NCBI RefSeq assembly: GCF_000020505.1
Contig: NC_011027.1
Span: 852,001 to 916,000, forward strand
Length of the DNA: 64,000 nucleotides
Source of the DNA: Chlorobaculum parvum NCIB 8327
GTDB taxonomy: Bacteria; Bacteroidota; Chlorobiia; Chlorobiales; Chlorobiaceae
Direction: 5' to 3'
Positions 43,469 to 55,613 of this stretch are shown one piece after another. The translations under genes and the position numbers were made by a program. Under the pieces are notes generated by a model. That model saw nothing but the letters and a program-made list of their open reading frames with translations, made no database searches and was not told the origin of the DNA. Each line of letters begins with the position of its first letter. Positions within the stretch are counted from its first letter, which is position 1.

Positions 43469-43927
43469 ATGATTACCATCAAGTCGATTCTCTGCCCGAT
43501 GGATTTTTCGGAAGCTTCGAAAAATGCTTATCGGTACGCTTGTGAGTTCGCCAAATCGATGGGTGCGAGCGTCGTGCTGCTCAATGTGATCGAGCCCCGT
43601 CCCATAGCGGCTGACATGACACTGAACTACATCCCGCTTGAGGAAGATCTTGCCGCTGCTGCAAAGGAAGATTTCATTCCGATGATTGATCAGTGCAAGA
43701 ATGCCGGGCTCGATATCAGCGCCGATGTGATGATTGGTGTTCCGGCAGAGGTGATTCTGCAACAAACGGACGATCTTGACGTGAGTCTGGTGATCATGGG
43801 TTCTCACGGCAAAACAGGGCTGAGCCGTCTTCTGATGGGGAGCGTTGCCGAAGCGGTGGTGCGCAAAGCGCAGGTGCCGGTGCTGATTGTGAAGGCGAAC
43901 GAAAAAGAGTTTATCAGCGAAGGGTAG
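43469..43927 (+). CDS. Universal stress protein, UspA family
   Basis: 152 residues. Seen: IKSILCPMDFSEASKNAYRYA at the N-terminus and the ATP-binding signature MGSHGKTGLSRLLMGSVAE (G2XG9GS/T type) near residue 110, followed by VVRKAQVPVLIVK. It should bind ATP and act in stress survival; the specific role is unknown. It lies 43 bp after the slipin gene and is followed by a rightward terminator, so it may be the last gene of the nfeD-slipin-usp unit. Confidence 0.95.
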   Translation: MITIKSILCPMDFSEASKNAYRYACEFAKSMGASVVLLNVIEPRPIAADMTLNYIPLEEDLAAAAKEDFIPMIDQCKNAGLDISADVMIGVPAEVILQQTDDLDVSLVIMGSHGKTGLSRLLMGSVAEAVVRKAQVPVLIVKANEKEFISEG

Positions 43928-43957
43928 AGGGGGAAGAATTATGAATTGAATTTGTGT

Positions 43958-43989
43958 GGGCGGCTCTTTTGGCCGCCCTCGGTTTTTTT
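43958..43989 (+). terminator. Intrinsic terminator after the usp gene
   Basis: 7-bp stem GGGCGGC/GCCGCCC with a 7-nt loop, then TCGG and seven Ts. It separates the rightward nfeD unit from the convergent leftward propionate operon. Confidence 0.85.
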
Positions 43990-44030
43990 GTGCCGTTTTA
44001 CGATCGGCCTAATCCGTCTGATTCGACCGA

Positions 44031-45041
44031 TCAGTCTGATCTTTTTTCCCCAAAAAAAGCTTCCAGCAATTTCAGCGCACCGCTGAATGGGCTCAGCGAG
44101 CCTTCGAACACCTGGTGTTCAATCGACTGTTGAAGGGTTCTGACCAGCTGATGGTCGTAAAATTCCCGTTTCAGCCGCTCTTCGGCGATGGTGTAGAGAA
44201 GGTTCCGGAGCTGTTCCCGGCGAGTGTTCTCCCACGCCTCGTTTTGCTTCATCCTCTCTTCAAAGCGTCGGACGATTTGCCAGACCTCTGAAACTCCCGA
44301 GCCTTCGAGTGCGGAGGTGAGCAGAACGTTTCTTTCCCATCCCGTGTGCTTTTCCGGCAGGAGCCTGAGCGCTGCTTCAAAGTCGGCTTTCGAGATTTCG
44401 GCGATTGCCTGCCGCCCTGAATCGGCCTTGTTGACGGCTACGAGATCGGCGATCTCCATGATACCGCGCTTGATGCCCTGCAGGTCGTCGCCCGATCCGG
44501 GGAGCATGAGCAGCAGGATGAAATCCACCATCGAGTTGACCACGATTTCCGACTGGCCGACGCCGACCGTTTCGACGATGATGACGTCGTATCCGGCGGC
44601 TTCGCAGAGCAGGATGGCTTCGTGCGTGCGGGGGGCGGTGCCGCCGAGAAAACCCGAGGAGGCCGAGGGACGAATGAAGGCTTCGGGGCGGGCGGCGAGC
44701 TGTTCCATGCGGGACTTGTCGCCGAGGATACTGCCTTTCGTTCGGGCGCTGCTCGGGTCGATGGCGAGCACCGCCACCCGCTGGCCTTCCCGCAGGATAT
44801 CAAGCCCCAGCGTTTCGATGAAGGTGCTTTTGCCCGCGCCCGGCGCTCCGGTCACGCCGATGCGGATCGAGTTACCTCCATCGCCAAGGCAGCGGTCGAG
44901 GATCTCGTGCGCCAGCCGTTCGTGCTCCGGGCGGTTCGATTCGACGAGCGTGATGGCGCGGCTCAACAGACGGCGGTCGCCGTTTCTGATGCCTTCGACA
45001 AACTCCTCGATTGTCGGTTCGTGCCGCTTCGTGCCGTTCAT
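44031..45041 (-). CDS. meaB: Methylmalonyl-CoA mutase-associated GTPase MeaB
   Basis: 336 residues. G-protein chaperone that gates B12 loading of methylmalonyl-CoA mutase and protects it from inactivation. Seen: Walker A GVTGAPGAGKSTFIETLG near residue 58, IDPSSARTKGSILGDK near residue 96, VETVGVGQSEI near residue 156 (switch region), and VNKADSG (base-recognition NKxD) near residue 206. It is the last gene of the operon, 17 bp after mutB, and its presence supports a real B12-dependent mutase. Confidence 0.96.
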   Translation of the reverse strand: MNGTKRHEPTIEEFVEGIRNGDRRLLSRAITLVESNRPEHERLAHEILDRCLGDGGNSIRIGVTGAPGAGKSTFIETLGLDILREGQRVAVLAIDPSSARTKGSILGDKSRMEQLAARPEAFIRPSASSGFLGGTAPRTHEAILLCEAAGYDVIIVETVGVGQSEIVVNSMVDFILLLMLPGSGDDLQGIKRGIMEIADLVAVNKADSGRQAIAEISKADFEAALRLLPEKHTGWERNVLLTSALEGSGVSEVWQIVRRFEERMKQNEAWENTRREQLRNLLYTIAEERLKREFYDHQLVRTLQQSIEHQVFEGSLSPFSGALKLLEAFFGEKRSD

Positions 45042-45058
45042 CTTTCCGTACGCTTCGC

Positions 45059-47178
<2,120 letters not shown>

Positions 47179-47182
<4 letters not shown>

Positions 47183-48933
47183 AGCACTCCTGTTTTCTTT
47201 TGCAGCGCAAGCAGGTCGGCGAAGGCGTCGCAGCCGGTGTAGATGAAGCGATCGAGTCCCGCCTGCAAAAGTTCGTCGGCCTGAGCCGGAGGTTTAGCGG
47301 CCATGATGACGACGCATTCGCGGTCAGCTTCGTGAATCGCTGCGCAGGCTTCCGGTATGGCGACGAAACTTTCTTCATCCGCCCAGCAGAGCACGACGAT
47401 CTGTGGCTTGCCCGAAAGAATCGCTTCGCAGCTTCCGGGGGTGGCATCGAGCGTCACAGGAGGCAGCACCTCGAAGCCGCCGCTCCGCAGGAAATCCTCG
47501 GCGAAGGCGGCCACGCGCTGGCTTTTTGCGGGTTCGCCATGCAGCCACAAGGCGGCTCGTGGCGTCGAGCCTCCGGCGGCGGCGTGGGCGATTATGCGCA
47601 TCCGGAGCTCTTCGTAGCTGTTGATTGCGGTTACGCCAAGGCGTTGCTGAACAGCCGTCACCACTTCGGGCGATGGTGGCACGGTGTAGCGGTTGATGCC
47701 GACCAATGTTCGGCGACGGGTGTCGATCTCTTTCTGGCGCACTTCAGCCGACGAGGTGATGAGCGAACTGATGAATCCGTTGGCTTCGGCCTCTCGGAGT
47801 CCGCCTTCGGCTTGGATTTTTACAAAAATCCTCCACGCTTCACGTCCGAGCTTTGAGGTCAAGGTCTCGATATAGTACGAACCGGCGGCCGGATCAACGA
47901 CGTGATCGAGGGTTGACTCCTCTCTGAACAGCAGCTGGATGTTGCGTGCGATGCGGTCTGAAAACTCCGGTGAGAGCGATCCGGTCGGGTCGAATGGCGT
48001 TACTTGCAGGGTGTCGCAACCGCCGAGAATGGCTGAAAGCGCTTCGGTCGAGAGGCGCAGAATGTTCGTGTAGGGGTCGAGCACCGAAAAAGAGCGGCTT
48101 GACGCGCGCACGAACAGGCGCGGTTCGGGCATCGTTTCCGCTGGAACGCCCCATGCCCCGAGCAGTTGCGGCCAGATGGCGCGGAGCGCCCGCAGCTTTG
48201 CCAGCTCCGGCAGGTGGCTGGTCCCGCAGGCAACGACGATTTCGATGGCGGAAGCGGCCTTGGTGGTATCGACGCCCGCATCGGTCATGCGGTCGAGGCA
48301 GTCGCTGAGGCCGGCGAGAGCGAACGCCAGCTCCTGGGCGACGGTCGCGCCGTCATGGTGGAAGCGCACGGTATCGACGGCGATGGTGCGGAATTCCGAT
48401 CCTGTTTTCTCCGCCGACGGCAGCGGCAGGTCGGCATCAGGATTCGCGAGCGCGTCGAAGAGAAGCGCACCGGAGTTCGAGGTGAAGCCTGGCAGCGTCG
48501 TGAGCGCTTCGAGCAGAGGAGTCGGCTCATCGATGAGTCCCGAAAAGTAGAATGCTATTTGCGACAGATCGATGTTCTTCAACACATCGAGCAACCGTTT
48601 TACTTCGGCTTTTTCCGGCGCCTTCTCGAATCGCAGTTCGATGGCATCCGCGCCTCCGGACACTGCGTCGCCGAGCAGCGCCGGATCGTCAAGAAGCCTC
48701 GTAACAGCAATCTGCTGGCAGATGCGCCAGCGGTTCGTCGAACGCCTGAACTGCACTGCAGACGCGGGCGCGGCGGTGTGGCGGTTATACCAGGGCTCCA
48801 TCTCGAAGCCGTCAGGCGTCTTCCAGACAACTTTCGAGTAGCCTGCGCCCTTCAGTTCATCGAGCACTTTGGACTTCCACTGCGCGTGATCGATGGCAGG
48901 AAATCCGGAAAACAGCGATTCAGTATCGTTCAT
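47179..48933 (-). CDS. mutA: Methylmalonyl-CoA mutase, small subunit
   Basis: 584 residues, related to MutB but shorter. Seen: [16 protein letters not shown] at the N-terminus, a degenerate barrel without the large subunit's substrate residues ([37 protein letters not shown]), and a C-terminal domain lacking the cobalt-binding DxHxxG. It is structural and pairs with MutB as a heterodimer. It starts 21 bp after the fused carboxyltransferase gene and ends in overlap with mutB. Confidence 0.96.
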
Positions 48934-48954
48934 CGGTCAGGGGGTTCAAGTGTC

Positions 48955-50730
48955 TCAACGTTGCGTCCAGTTATCAATGATTCCGGCGATACGGCTTTTC
49001 AATTCGAGCGGGTGAGCAACCATATCGACGTAGCCTTTTGACTGAAGCCAGCCGGTTGTCTGGAACTCCTTCGAGGTTTTTTTGCCGGTGTACTGCTCGA
49101 TGACGCGCTTGCCGGAAAAGCCGATGTTGCCCGCGTTGTGCTCGAAAATCCGGATGCCGCGCGAGCCGAAGCCGATGGCCACGCCGCCGAGTGTCGGGTC
49201 GGTGACGATGGTGATGAGCGGAAGTCCTGCCTGTTCGACGAGCGAGAGCGCCAGATGAATCTTCGGAATGCTCACCATTGAGGAGCACCCTTCGTGCATT
49301 CGCGCGCCGCCACCTGCCGCCTGGATGATGAGCGGGCGGCGCTTCTCGATTGCGATTTTCGCGGCTCGCCAAACCTTTTCGCCGGTGGACATGCAGAACG
49401 AGCCGCCGAGAAAGCCGAAGCTGGTCGCGCACAGCACAACCTCGCGTCCGTCAACCGTGCCGTCGCCGGTGATGAGCGCCGTTGTTATGCCGTTTTTTAC
49501 GCGCTCCTCGCGCAGCTTGTCGGCATAGTCCGGGAACTCCAGAATGTCGCGGTCGATGATGTAGCGCGTCTCCGGGTGCTTCGCGAATGAGCCGCAGTCG
49601 AGGAGCAGGCCGATGTAGTCATGCGCGCTCAGGCGGGTGTAGCGCACGCCACAGGTGTCGCAGATGAAGTTGTCGGCCAGCAGTTTTTTGTACAGCACCG
49701 GATCGATAATTTCCCGTTTGTGCTCGTTCCGGCAATGCTTGTGGCGTTTGATGAAGAGTCCCTTTTTTGGTGCCGGGATGAAGCATGAAACCGGCTTTTC
49801 GTAAGCTGTGATGGCTTCTTCGGTGGTTTCATTCCACTCGCCGATCTTCTCCCACCGCTCGATACGCCGCTGCTGAAGCGAGTCGAGCGGGGCTTTGCCG
49901 AACGCCTCGATCCGGCGACCGACAACTTCGCGGAACGATTCGAGCGCCTCGGCGGGGAAGCGATGCGCCGGGCCTGCCGGTTCGCCAATCAGCTCGTCCA
50001 CGATGCCGTTGCTGAATCCCTCCTTCGAGGTGATTTGCGAAATCTCGGCCGCGAGGTTCGCCTTGTCGCGCGTGCGAAACAGGATCGACGAGCAGGCTTC
50101 AGGCGAGATGACGAGGTAGGTCGAGTACTCCATCGCGAGCACGGCGTCGCAGCCGGTGAGGGCGATGGCTCCTCCACTGCATCCGCGGTTGATGATGACC
50201 GAGATGGTCGGCACGGTCGCCTCGGCGAGCGCCTGCATGCAGCGCCCGATTTTCCATGCGATTCCACCAGCCTCTGACTCTTCGGTCGGGTCGGCTCCGG
50301 CCGTGTCAATTACCGTGATGATCGTGCGGCCTTCGCGCTCGGCGATGTCGATGGCCTCGATCGCCTTGTCGAACGCAGCCGGGGTCGGCATGCCCTGGTT
50401 CCAGCGGCGCATTTCATCCTGATCCTGCATGATTCGGGTCAGCTCCACGAAGTCGGAGGTCGGCCCAGACTGCTGGCCGATCAGCATCACCGGCCAAGCC
50501 TTTCCACTGCGATGCAGGTCGGCGCGGTGGGTCTGGATCAGGCGACTGCCGTGAAGATCGTTTGCAAGGCACTCCTCCACGTTGTCGAAAACCGCCAGGT
50601 AGTCGAGGTATTTCGGACGTTCGGGGTGAAACGAGAGCTGGTATTTTTCGTATTCCGACAGCCGTTCGATTGATTTGGCGCTGTAGCTGAACCCGTTGGT
50701 TTTCTCGAAAGGCAGGAAGAAGTGTTTCAC
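48955..50730 (-). CDS. AccA-AccD fused acyl-CoA carboxyltransferase
   Basis: 591 residues in the order alpha then beta. Seen: an AccA half (about 1-300) with SGKAWPVMLIGQQSGP-like core, RTIITVIDTAGADPTEESEA and GCSGGAIALTGCDAVLAME; a zinc-ribbon-like linker with HCRNEH near residue 332 and CDTC near residue 353; and an AccD half (360-590) with ALITGDGTVDGREVVL, AAGGGARMHEG and TDPTLGGVAIGFGSRG. The first CxxC of the ribbon is replaced by a Cys-His pair. By its place between mce and mutA it most likely carboxylates propionyl-CoA with a biotin carboxylase and carrier encoded elsewhere. Acetyl-CoA is the alternative substrate. Its start overlaps the mce stop. Confidence 0.9.
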   Translation of the reverse strand: MKHFFLPFEKTNGFSYSAKSIERLSEYEKYQLSFHPERPKYLDYLAVFDNVEECLANDLHGSRLIQTHRADLHRSGKAWPVMLIGQQSGPTSDFVELTRIMQDQDEMRRWNQGMPTPAAFDKAIEAIDIAEREGRTIITVIDTAGADPTEESEAGGIAWKIGRCMQALAEATVPTISVIINRGCSGGAIALTGCDAVLAMEYSTYLVISPEACSSILFRTRDKANLAAEISQITSKEGFSNGIVDELIGEPAGPAHRFPAEALESFREVVGRRIEAFGKAPLDSLQQRRIERWEKIGEWNETTEEAITAYEKPVSCFIPAPKKGLFIKRHKHCRNEHKREIIDPVLYKKLLADNFICDTCGVRYTRLSAHDYIGLLLDCGSFAKHPETRYIIDRDILEFPDYADKLREERVKNGITTALITGDGTVDGREVVLCATSFGFLGGSFCMSTGEKVWRAAKIAIEKRRPLIIQAAGGGARMHEGCSSMVSIPKIHLALSLVEQAGLPLITIVTDPTLGGVAIGFGSRGIRIFEHNAGNIGFSGKRVIEQYTGKKTSKEFQTTGWLQSKGYVDMVAHPLELKSRIAGIIDNWTQR

Positions 50731-51158
50731 GATTGTTGACTGGGTTGATGGGGAGACTTCGGTTCCACGTATTCCACAAGAACATGGCTGGTCTGGCGAG
50801 GATGGAGAAAGACGATCCGTTTGTCGTTCGCGCCCTCCGACGGCTCGCCGAGCGGCGTCAGGCCAAGCCCGGCGGCACGCTCGGTTTCGCGGTTGAGGTC
50901 GTCCGTCGCCAAGGCGATATGGTGCATCCCTTCGCCGTTTTTCGACAGGAATTTAGCAATTGCGCCATCGTCGCCAAGCGGTTCGAGCAGTTCGATTTTG
51001 GTCTGGCCGACAGGAATGAAGGCTACGCGCACCTTCTCTGCCGGAACCTCGTGGATGGTCACGCTTGAGCGCTCGCAGCCCAGCACGGCGACAAAGGTGT
51101 CGACCGCGCTGTTGAGGTCCTGGACGGCGATGGCGATGTGGTCGATCCGGTCGATCAT
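50727..51158 (-). CDS. mce: Methylmalonyl-CoA epimerase
   Basis: 143 residues from the ATG at 51158 (MIDRIDHIAIAVQDL); the frame runs upstream over prpE DNA, but homologues begin here. Vicinal-oxygen-chelate fold, converting the S to the R form of methylmalonyl-CoA. Seen metal ligands: His in DHIAIAV, Glu in KIELLEPLGD, His in MHHIALATDD and Glu in VLVEYVEP. It is 10 bp downstream of prpE and overlaps the carboxyltransferase start (ATGA), so translation is coupled. Confidence 0.95.
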   Translation of the reverse strand: MIDRIDHIAIAVQDLNSAVDTFVAVLGCERSSVTIHEVPAEKVRVAFIPVGQTKIELLEPLGDDGAIAKFLSKNGEGMHHIALATDDLNRETERAAGLGLTPLGEPSEGANDKRIVFLHPRQTSHVLVEYVEPKSPHQPSQQS

Positions 51159-51168
51159 GAGTTCAGTT

Positions 51169-53073
51169 TCAGGTTGACGATTTTGCGTAGCCGATGGTCT
51201 GGAGCGCCTCTTTGATTTCGTCGAGGATGGCCGGATCGTCGATGGTCGGCGGCATGGTGTACTCTTCGCTGTTGGCGATTTTGCGCATCGTGGCTCGCAG
51301 GATTTTCCCCGAGCGGGTTTTGGGCAGGCGCTTGACGATGATCGCCTGCTTGAACGAGGCGACCGGGCCGATGTTCTCGCGCACGTACTCGATGACATGC
51401 TTGACGATCATCTCCGGCGGTGTATCGACGCCCGACTTGAGCACGAGGAAGCCGAGCGGCACTTCGCCCTTGAGGTCGTCATGGACGCCGATGACCGCGC
51501 TTTCGGCGACGTCCGGGTGTTCGCACAGTTCAGCCTCGATGGCCCCGGTCGAGAGGCGATGGCCTGCGACGTTGATGATGTCGTCCGTCCGCGACATGAT
51601 GTAGATGTAACCATCCTCGTCGATGTAACCCGCGTCGCTGGTCTGGTAGTAGCCGGGGAAGTTCTGCATGTAGCTCTCGACGAAGCGCAGGTCGGCTCGC
51701 CAGAGCGTGGTCATCGTCCCCGGAGGCAACGGCAGCTTGACGACGATGTCGCCCATCGTGCCGGGCGGCAGCTCTTCGTGCGCCTCGTTGAGCACCTTGA
51801 CGTCGTAGCCTGGTACTGCCTTCGATGCGGAACCGTACTTGACCGGGCCGGGCTCGATGCCCTGGCAGTTGGCCGCGATGGCCCAGCCGGTTTCGGTCTG
51901 CCACCAGTGGTCGATTACCGGAACCTGCAAGTGGTTCTCCGCCCAGCGCACGGTGTCGGGGTCGGCGCGTTCACCGGCGAGGAAGAGCGTCCGGAAGTTC
52001 GAGAAGTTGTAGCGCTTGATGTACTTGCCGTCGGGATCCTCCTTCTTGATCGCGCGGAACGCAGTCGGCGCCGTGAAGAGCACCGAGACGTCGTGCTCGC
52101 TGATAATGCGCCAGAAAGTGCCGGGATCGGGTGTGCCGACCGGCTTGCCCTCGAACACAATCGTCGTGCAACCGTGCAGCAGCGGCGCATAGACGATGTA
52201 GGAGTGACCGACCACCCAGCCGACGTCGCTGGCCGCCCAGAACACCTCGCCCGGCTTGACGTTGTAGACGCTCTCCATCGACCACTTCATTGCCACCATG
52301 TGGCCGCCGTTGTCGCGCACGATGCCCTTCGGCTGGCCGGTGGTGCCGGAGGTGTAAAGAATATAGAGCGGGTCGGTCGATTCCACCGGCGTGCACTGCG
52401 CCGGCGCGACGCCGAGCAGCGCCTGCTTCCAGGTCAGGTCGCGCTCCTCGTTCAGCTCCGCCTTGAGCTGCTCGCGCTGGTGGATGATGCAGATTTCTGG
52501 CTTGAAGTGCGCCAGCTCGATGGCGAAGTCGAGCAGGCGTTTGTAGTCGATGATTTTGCCGTGCTCGATGCCGCAGGAGGCCGAAACGATCACCTTGGGC
52601 TTGCAGTCGTCGATGCGTACGGCAAGCTCGTGCGAGGCGAAGCCGCCGAAAACCACCGAGTGAATCGCGCCAAGCCGGGCGCAGGCGAGCATCGCCACGA
52701 GCGCTTCGGGAATCATCGGCATGTAGATAATCACCCTGTCGCCCTTGCGCACGCCGCGCGCCTGAAGCGCTCCGGCGAAGAGTGCCACCTTGTCGCGGAA
52801 CTCGCGGTAGGTGAACTTTTCGATGGTGCCGGTGACGGGGCTGTCGTAGATGACCGCGGTCAGGTTGCCGTTGCCCTCATCCACATGCCGGTCGAGGGCG
52901 TTGTAGCAGGTGTTGGTCACGCCGCCTGCGAACCAGCGGTAGAAAGGCGGATTCGAGTCGTCGAGCACCTTGTTCCACCGTTTGTACCAGTGGAAATCTT
53001 CGGCAAGTTCGCCCCAGAACTGTTCCGGGTTTTCGATCGATTGGCGGTGAGTCTCGTTATAGGATGGTGACAT
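51169..53073 (-). CDS. prpE: Propionate/acetate--CoA ligase
   Basis: 634 residues, normal for AMP-forming Acs/PrpE. Seen: YILYTSGTTGQPKGIVRDNGGH near residue 240 (the RDNGGH form is typical of PrpE), DHWWQTETGW near residue 385, RTDDIINVAGHRLST near residue 500 and the catalytic acetylatable Lys in KTRSGKILRATMR near residue 595. It activates propionate to propionyl-CoA, as the context says. It is the first gene of the operon; the 157-bp gap upstream, facing ksgA, should hold the promoter. Confidence 0.95.
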   Translation of the reverse strand: MSPSYNETHRQSIENPEQFWGELAEDFHWYKRWNKVLDDSNPPFYRWFAGGVTNTCYNALDRHVDEGNGNLTAVIYDSPVTGTIEKFTYREFRDKVALFAGALQARGVRKGDRVIIYMPMIPEALVAMLACARLGAIHSVVFGGFASHELAVRIDDCKPKVIVSASCGIEHGKIIDYKRLLDFAIELAHFKPEICIIHQREQLKAELNEERDLTWKQALLGVAPAQCTPVESTDPLYILYTSGTTGQPKGIVRDNGGHMVAMKWSMESVYNVKPGEVFWAASDVGWVVGHSYIVYAPLLHGCTTIVFEGKPVGTPDPGTFWRIISEHDVSVLFTAPTAFRAIKKEDPDGKYIKRYNFSNFRTLFLAGERADPDTVRWAENHLQVPVIDHWWQTETGWAIAANCQGIEPGPVKYGSASKAVPGYDVKVLNEAHEELPPGTMGDIVVKLPLPPGTMTTLWRADLRFVESYMQNFPGYYQTSDAGYIDEDGYIYIMSRTDDIINVAGHRLSTGAIEAELCEHPDVAESAVIGVHDDLKGEVPLGFLVLKSGVDTPPEMIVKHVIEYVRENIGPVASFKQAIIVKRLPKTRSGKILRATMRKIANSEEYTMPPTIDDPAILDEIKEALQTIGYAKSST

Positions 53074-53230
53074 ACTGCAAGCCCCCTTGAACTATGGAGT
53101 TAATGATGGGATGAACGCAATGGAGTGCCGTGTGCAGGGCGGGTGCGGGAATCGATGCTTTGGTGGAGTCCGCATATCCTGATGCAGGAGTGGATGAAAC
53201 TGTTCTTTGAATGGTAACAAAAATAACCCG

Positions 53231-54055
53231 TTACTCAATGCCATTGCGAGTTTCCGGATCATTCAGCGCATGGTCGATGGGCGTGAGCTTCTCGAAGAGT
53301 TCTATCAGCCCTTCCACCGTCAGCGCCTCCGCTCGCAACTTCAGTGTCTCTGCCGGAACTTCCGAGGTGTTGTAATACTCCTTCAGGTTGTTCCAGAGCG
53401 TTTTCCTGCGTTGATGGAACGCGCGGCGGACGAAGGTTCTGAACCCTTCGCTGTCTTCGACCGGGTTCTGAGCTTTCGGCACCAGGCGGATGACCGCGCT
53501 GTCCACCTCCGGGCGGGGTTTGAAGACAGCCCTTCCTACCTTGAAGAGATACTTGACATCACAGAATGCCTGCATCTGCACGGCGAGGATACCGTACTCC
53601 TTCGTACCGGGCACGGCGGTGATGCGCTGGGCCACTTCGTGCTGCATCATCAGCGTGGCCGATTCGATCAAATGCCGGTTGTCGAGCAGCCGGAACAGAA
53701 TCGGGCTGGTGATGGAGTAGGGAATGTTGCCGAGCACAGCAAGTTTGCCACTGCCCGTGAGTGGTTCGAGCGGCACCTTGAGGAAGTCGCCCTCGATGAG
53801 ATTGATCTCCGGGTGCTCCTCGCGGATGAATCGCGCCAACTCCGGGTCTTTTTCGATGGCGGTGAATGACGGCATCACTTCGAGGATCGCGGTGCTGAGT
53901 GCGCCGAAGCCAGGGCCAATCTCAAGTACGAGGTCGCCCTCCTTAATGCCCGATTCGCGGACAATCTTCCTCGGGATGTTCTTGTCCAGCAGGAAGTTTT
54001 GGCCCAATTTTTTTTTTGCCGCTATATGCGTATGCTTATATTCAACTTTCGTCAT
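53231..54055 (-). CDS. rsmA: 16S rRNA (adenine1518/1519-N6) dimethyltransferase
   Basis: 274 residues (KsgA). Dimethylates two adenines in helix 45 late in 30S assembly. Seen: [22 protein letters not shown] motif [17 protein letters not shown] near residue 45, acidic [11 protein letters not shown], and the catalytic NIPY in [17 protein letters not shown] near residue 118. It is divergent from the transketolase half across about 100 bp, and stands upstream of prpE on the same strand, with no clear terminator between them. Confidence 0.97.
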   Translation of the reverse strand: MTKVEYKHTHIAAKKKLGQNFLLDKNIPRKIVRESGIKEGDLVLEIGPGFGALSTAILEVMPSFTAIEKDPELARFIREEHPEINLIEGDFLKVPLEPLTGSGKLAVLGNIPYSITSPILFRLLDNRHLIESATLMMQHEVAQRITAVPGTKEYGILAVQMQAFCDVKYLFKVGRAVFKPRPEVDSAVIRLVPKAQNPVEDSEGFRTFVRRAFHQRRKTLWNNLKEYYNTSEVPAETLKLRAEALTVEGLIELFEKLTPIDHALNDPETRNGIE

Positions 54056-54158
54056 CGGCCTGTGCTCTGGAATCGCAACTCGATAAGTGGGCAGAGGTTA
54101 ACCCGGAGGTCATCCGGGTCCTGCATAAGTTTTTCTAATCTAAGGTATTCTGTCATTA

Positions 54159-55142
54159 ATGGGAGAGAAAAATATCGTCGAGGAGACCGAGAAGTACGCT
54201 TCCCGGGGCAACAAGGCTACCCGCACGGGATTCGGTGAAGCGCTGCTCGAAGCCGGACGCGAAAACCCTTCGGTTGTCGCGCTTTGCGCCGACCTGACTG
54301 GCTCGCTGAACATGAACCTCTTCCGCAAAGAGTTTCCGGAACGCTTCATCCAGACCGGTATTGCCGAGGCGAACATGATTTCGATGGCCGCCGGTCTTGC
54401 TACCACCGGCAAAACGCCTGTGGCTTCGACCTTCGCTGTTTTTGCTACCGGCCGCGTGTTCGACCAGATCCGCCAGTCGGTCTGCTATTCGAATCTCAAC
54501 GTTAAAATCTGCGCATCGCACGCCGGCCTGACGCTCGGCGAGGACGGTGCGACCCACCAGATTCTTGAAGATATCGGTCTGATGCGCAGTCTTCCGCGCA
54601 TGACTGTTGTCGTACCGTGCGACTACAGCGAAACCAAACGTGCCACCAAGGCGATCATCGAGCACGAAGGCCCGGTTTATCTCCGCTTCGGCCGTCCGAA
54701 TGTCCCGGACTTCACCTCCGACGAGGATGGGTTCGAGCTCGGCAAGTCTATCGAGCTGCATCCCGGCAAGGATGTGACCGTCATCGCTTGCGGCATCATG
54801 GTCTGGAAAGCGCTCGAAGCGGCGCGGATCCTCGAAAAGGAGGGCGTTTCGGTGCGCGTCATCAACATGCACACCATCAAGCCGATCGACACGCTGGCCA
54901 TCGTCCGCGCGGCTCACGACACCGGCGCGATCGTCACCGCCGAGGAGCACCAGATGTACACCGGTCTCGGTGAAGCTGTGGCCAACGTCTGCGCCCGCAA
55001 CATTCCGGTGCCGATCGAAATGGTCGCTGTCGAGGACTCCTTCGGCGAGTCCGGCAAGCCGGACGATCTGCTCCGCAAGTACAAACTGACCACCGAGGAT
55101 ATTCTGGAGAAGATTTACCTGGTGCTCAGAAGAAAAGATTAA
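54159..55142 (+). CDS. Transketolase, C-terminal subunit
   Basis: 327 residues, about half a transketolase. Seen: the pyrimidine-binding domain with the catalytic Glu in [18 protein letters not shown] near residue 70, [18 protein letters not shown] near residue 125, and the C-terminal transketolase domain from about residue 195. The thiamine-diphosphate-binding N-terminal half must be encoded by a separate gene, normally adjacent, but it is not next to it here: the upstream neighbour is ksgA in the other direction. It serves the pentose phosphate interconversions. A terminator follows. Confidence 0.95.
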   Translation: MGEKNIVEETEKYASRGNKATRTGFGEALLEAGRENPSVVALCADLTGSLNMNLFRKEFPERFIQTGIAEANMISMAAGLATTGKTPVASTFAVFATGRVFDQIRQSVCYSNLNVKICASHAGLTLGEDGATHQILEDIGLMRSLPRMTVVVPCDYSETKRATKAIIEHEGPVYLRFGRPNVPDFTSDEDGFELGKSIELHPGKDVTVIACGIMVWKALEAARILEKEGVSVRVINMHTIKPIDTLAIVRAAHDTGAIVTAEEHQMYTGLGEAVANVCARNIPVPIEMVAVEDSFGESGKPDDLLRKYKLTTEDILEKIYLVLRRKD

Positions 55143-55157
55143 ATAATGGGGAACAGG

Positions 55158-55186
55158 TCTTGCAGGAATCCCGCAAGACTTTTTTG
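55158..55186 (+). terminator. Intrinsic terminator after the transketolase subunit
   Basis: 7-bp stem GTCTTGC/GCAAGAC with a 9-nt loop, followed by six Ts. It lies 16 bp after the stop. Confidence 0.9.
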
Positions 55187-55265
55187 AAATACCGGAGCCT
55201 GATGTCATAAAAAGCTGTCAGGCTCTGACTTTTCAGACAGTTCCCGCACTACAGGAGAATGAATC

Positions 55266-55601
55266 ATGGCGATGCCAAATTTCGGTGATATGATGAAGCA
55301 GCTTCAGGAGGCTGGAGCGAAGATGCAGGATGTCCAGAAGCAGCTTGAAAAGCTCGTTTCCGAGGGGGAAGCCGGCGGCGGCATGGTCAAGGCGAAAGTC
55401 AACGGGCGGCAGAAGCTGCTCGAACTCTCCATCGACCCGGAGATTATGGACGATGTCGATATGGTGCAGGATCTTGTTGTCGCTGCCGTGAACAAGGCGC
55501 TTGACGCTTCGGCGCAGCTCGCGCAGAACGAGATTCAGAAGGCGGCTGGCGGTATGATCAACCCGGCCGATCTGCTGAAACAGTTCGGCGGTCAGGGATA
55601 A
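55266..55601 (+). CDS. YbaB/EbfC nucleoid-associated protein
   Basis: 111 residues, normal length. Seen: a long Gln-rich N-terminal helix ([21 protein letters not shown]), a beta-sheet core with [21 protein letters not shown], and a C-terminal helix ([18 protein letters not shown]). A tweezers-like dimer that binds DNA. It is followed 12 bp later by recR, the conserved bacterial pairing. It has a good ribosome site (CAGGAGAATGAATC) before the ATG. Confidence 0.95.
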   Translation: MAMPNFGDMMKQLQEAGAKMQDVQKQLEKLVSEGEAGGGMVKAKVNGRQKLLELSIDPEIMDDVDMVQDLVVAAVNKALDASAQLAQNEIQKAAGGMINPADLLKQFGGQG

Positions 55602-55613
55602 GCGGGTTATTTC

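Noticed and set aside
51397-53070. A 557-codon open frame on the + strand opposite prpE
   Set aside because: Its translation is an Arg/His/Asp-rich antisense artefact. prpE on the other strand has every AMP-forming ligase motif.
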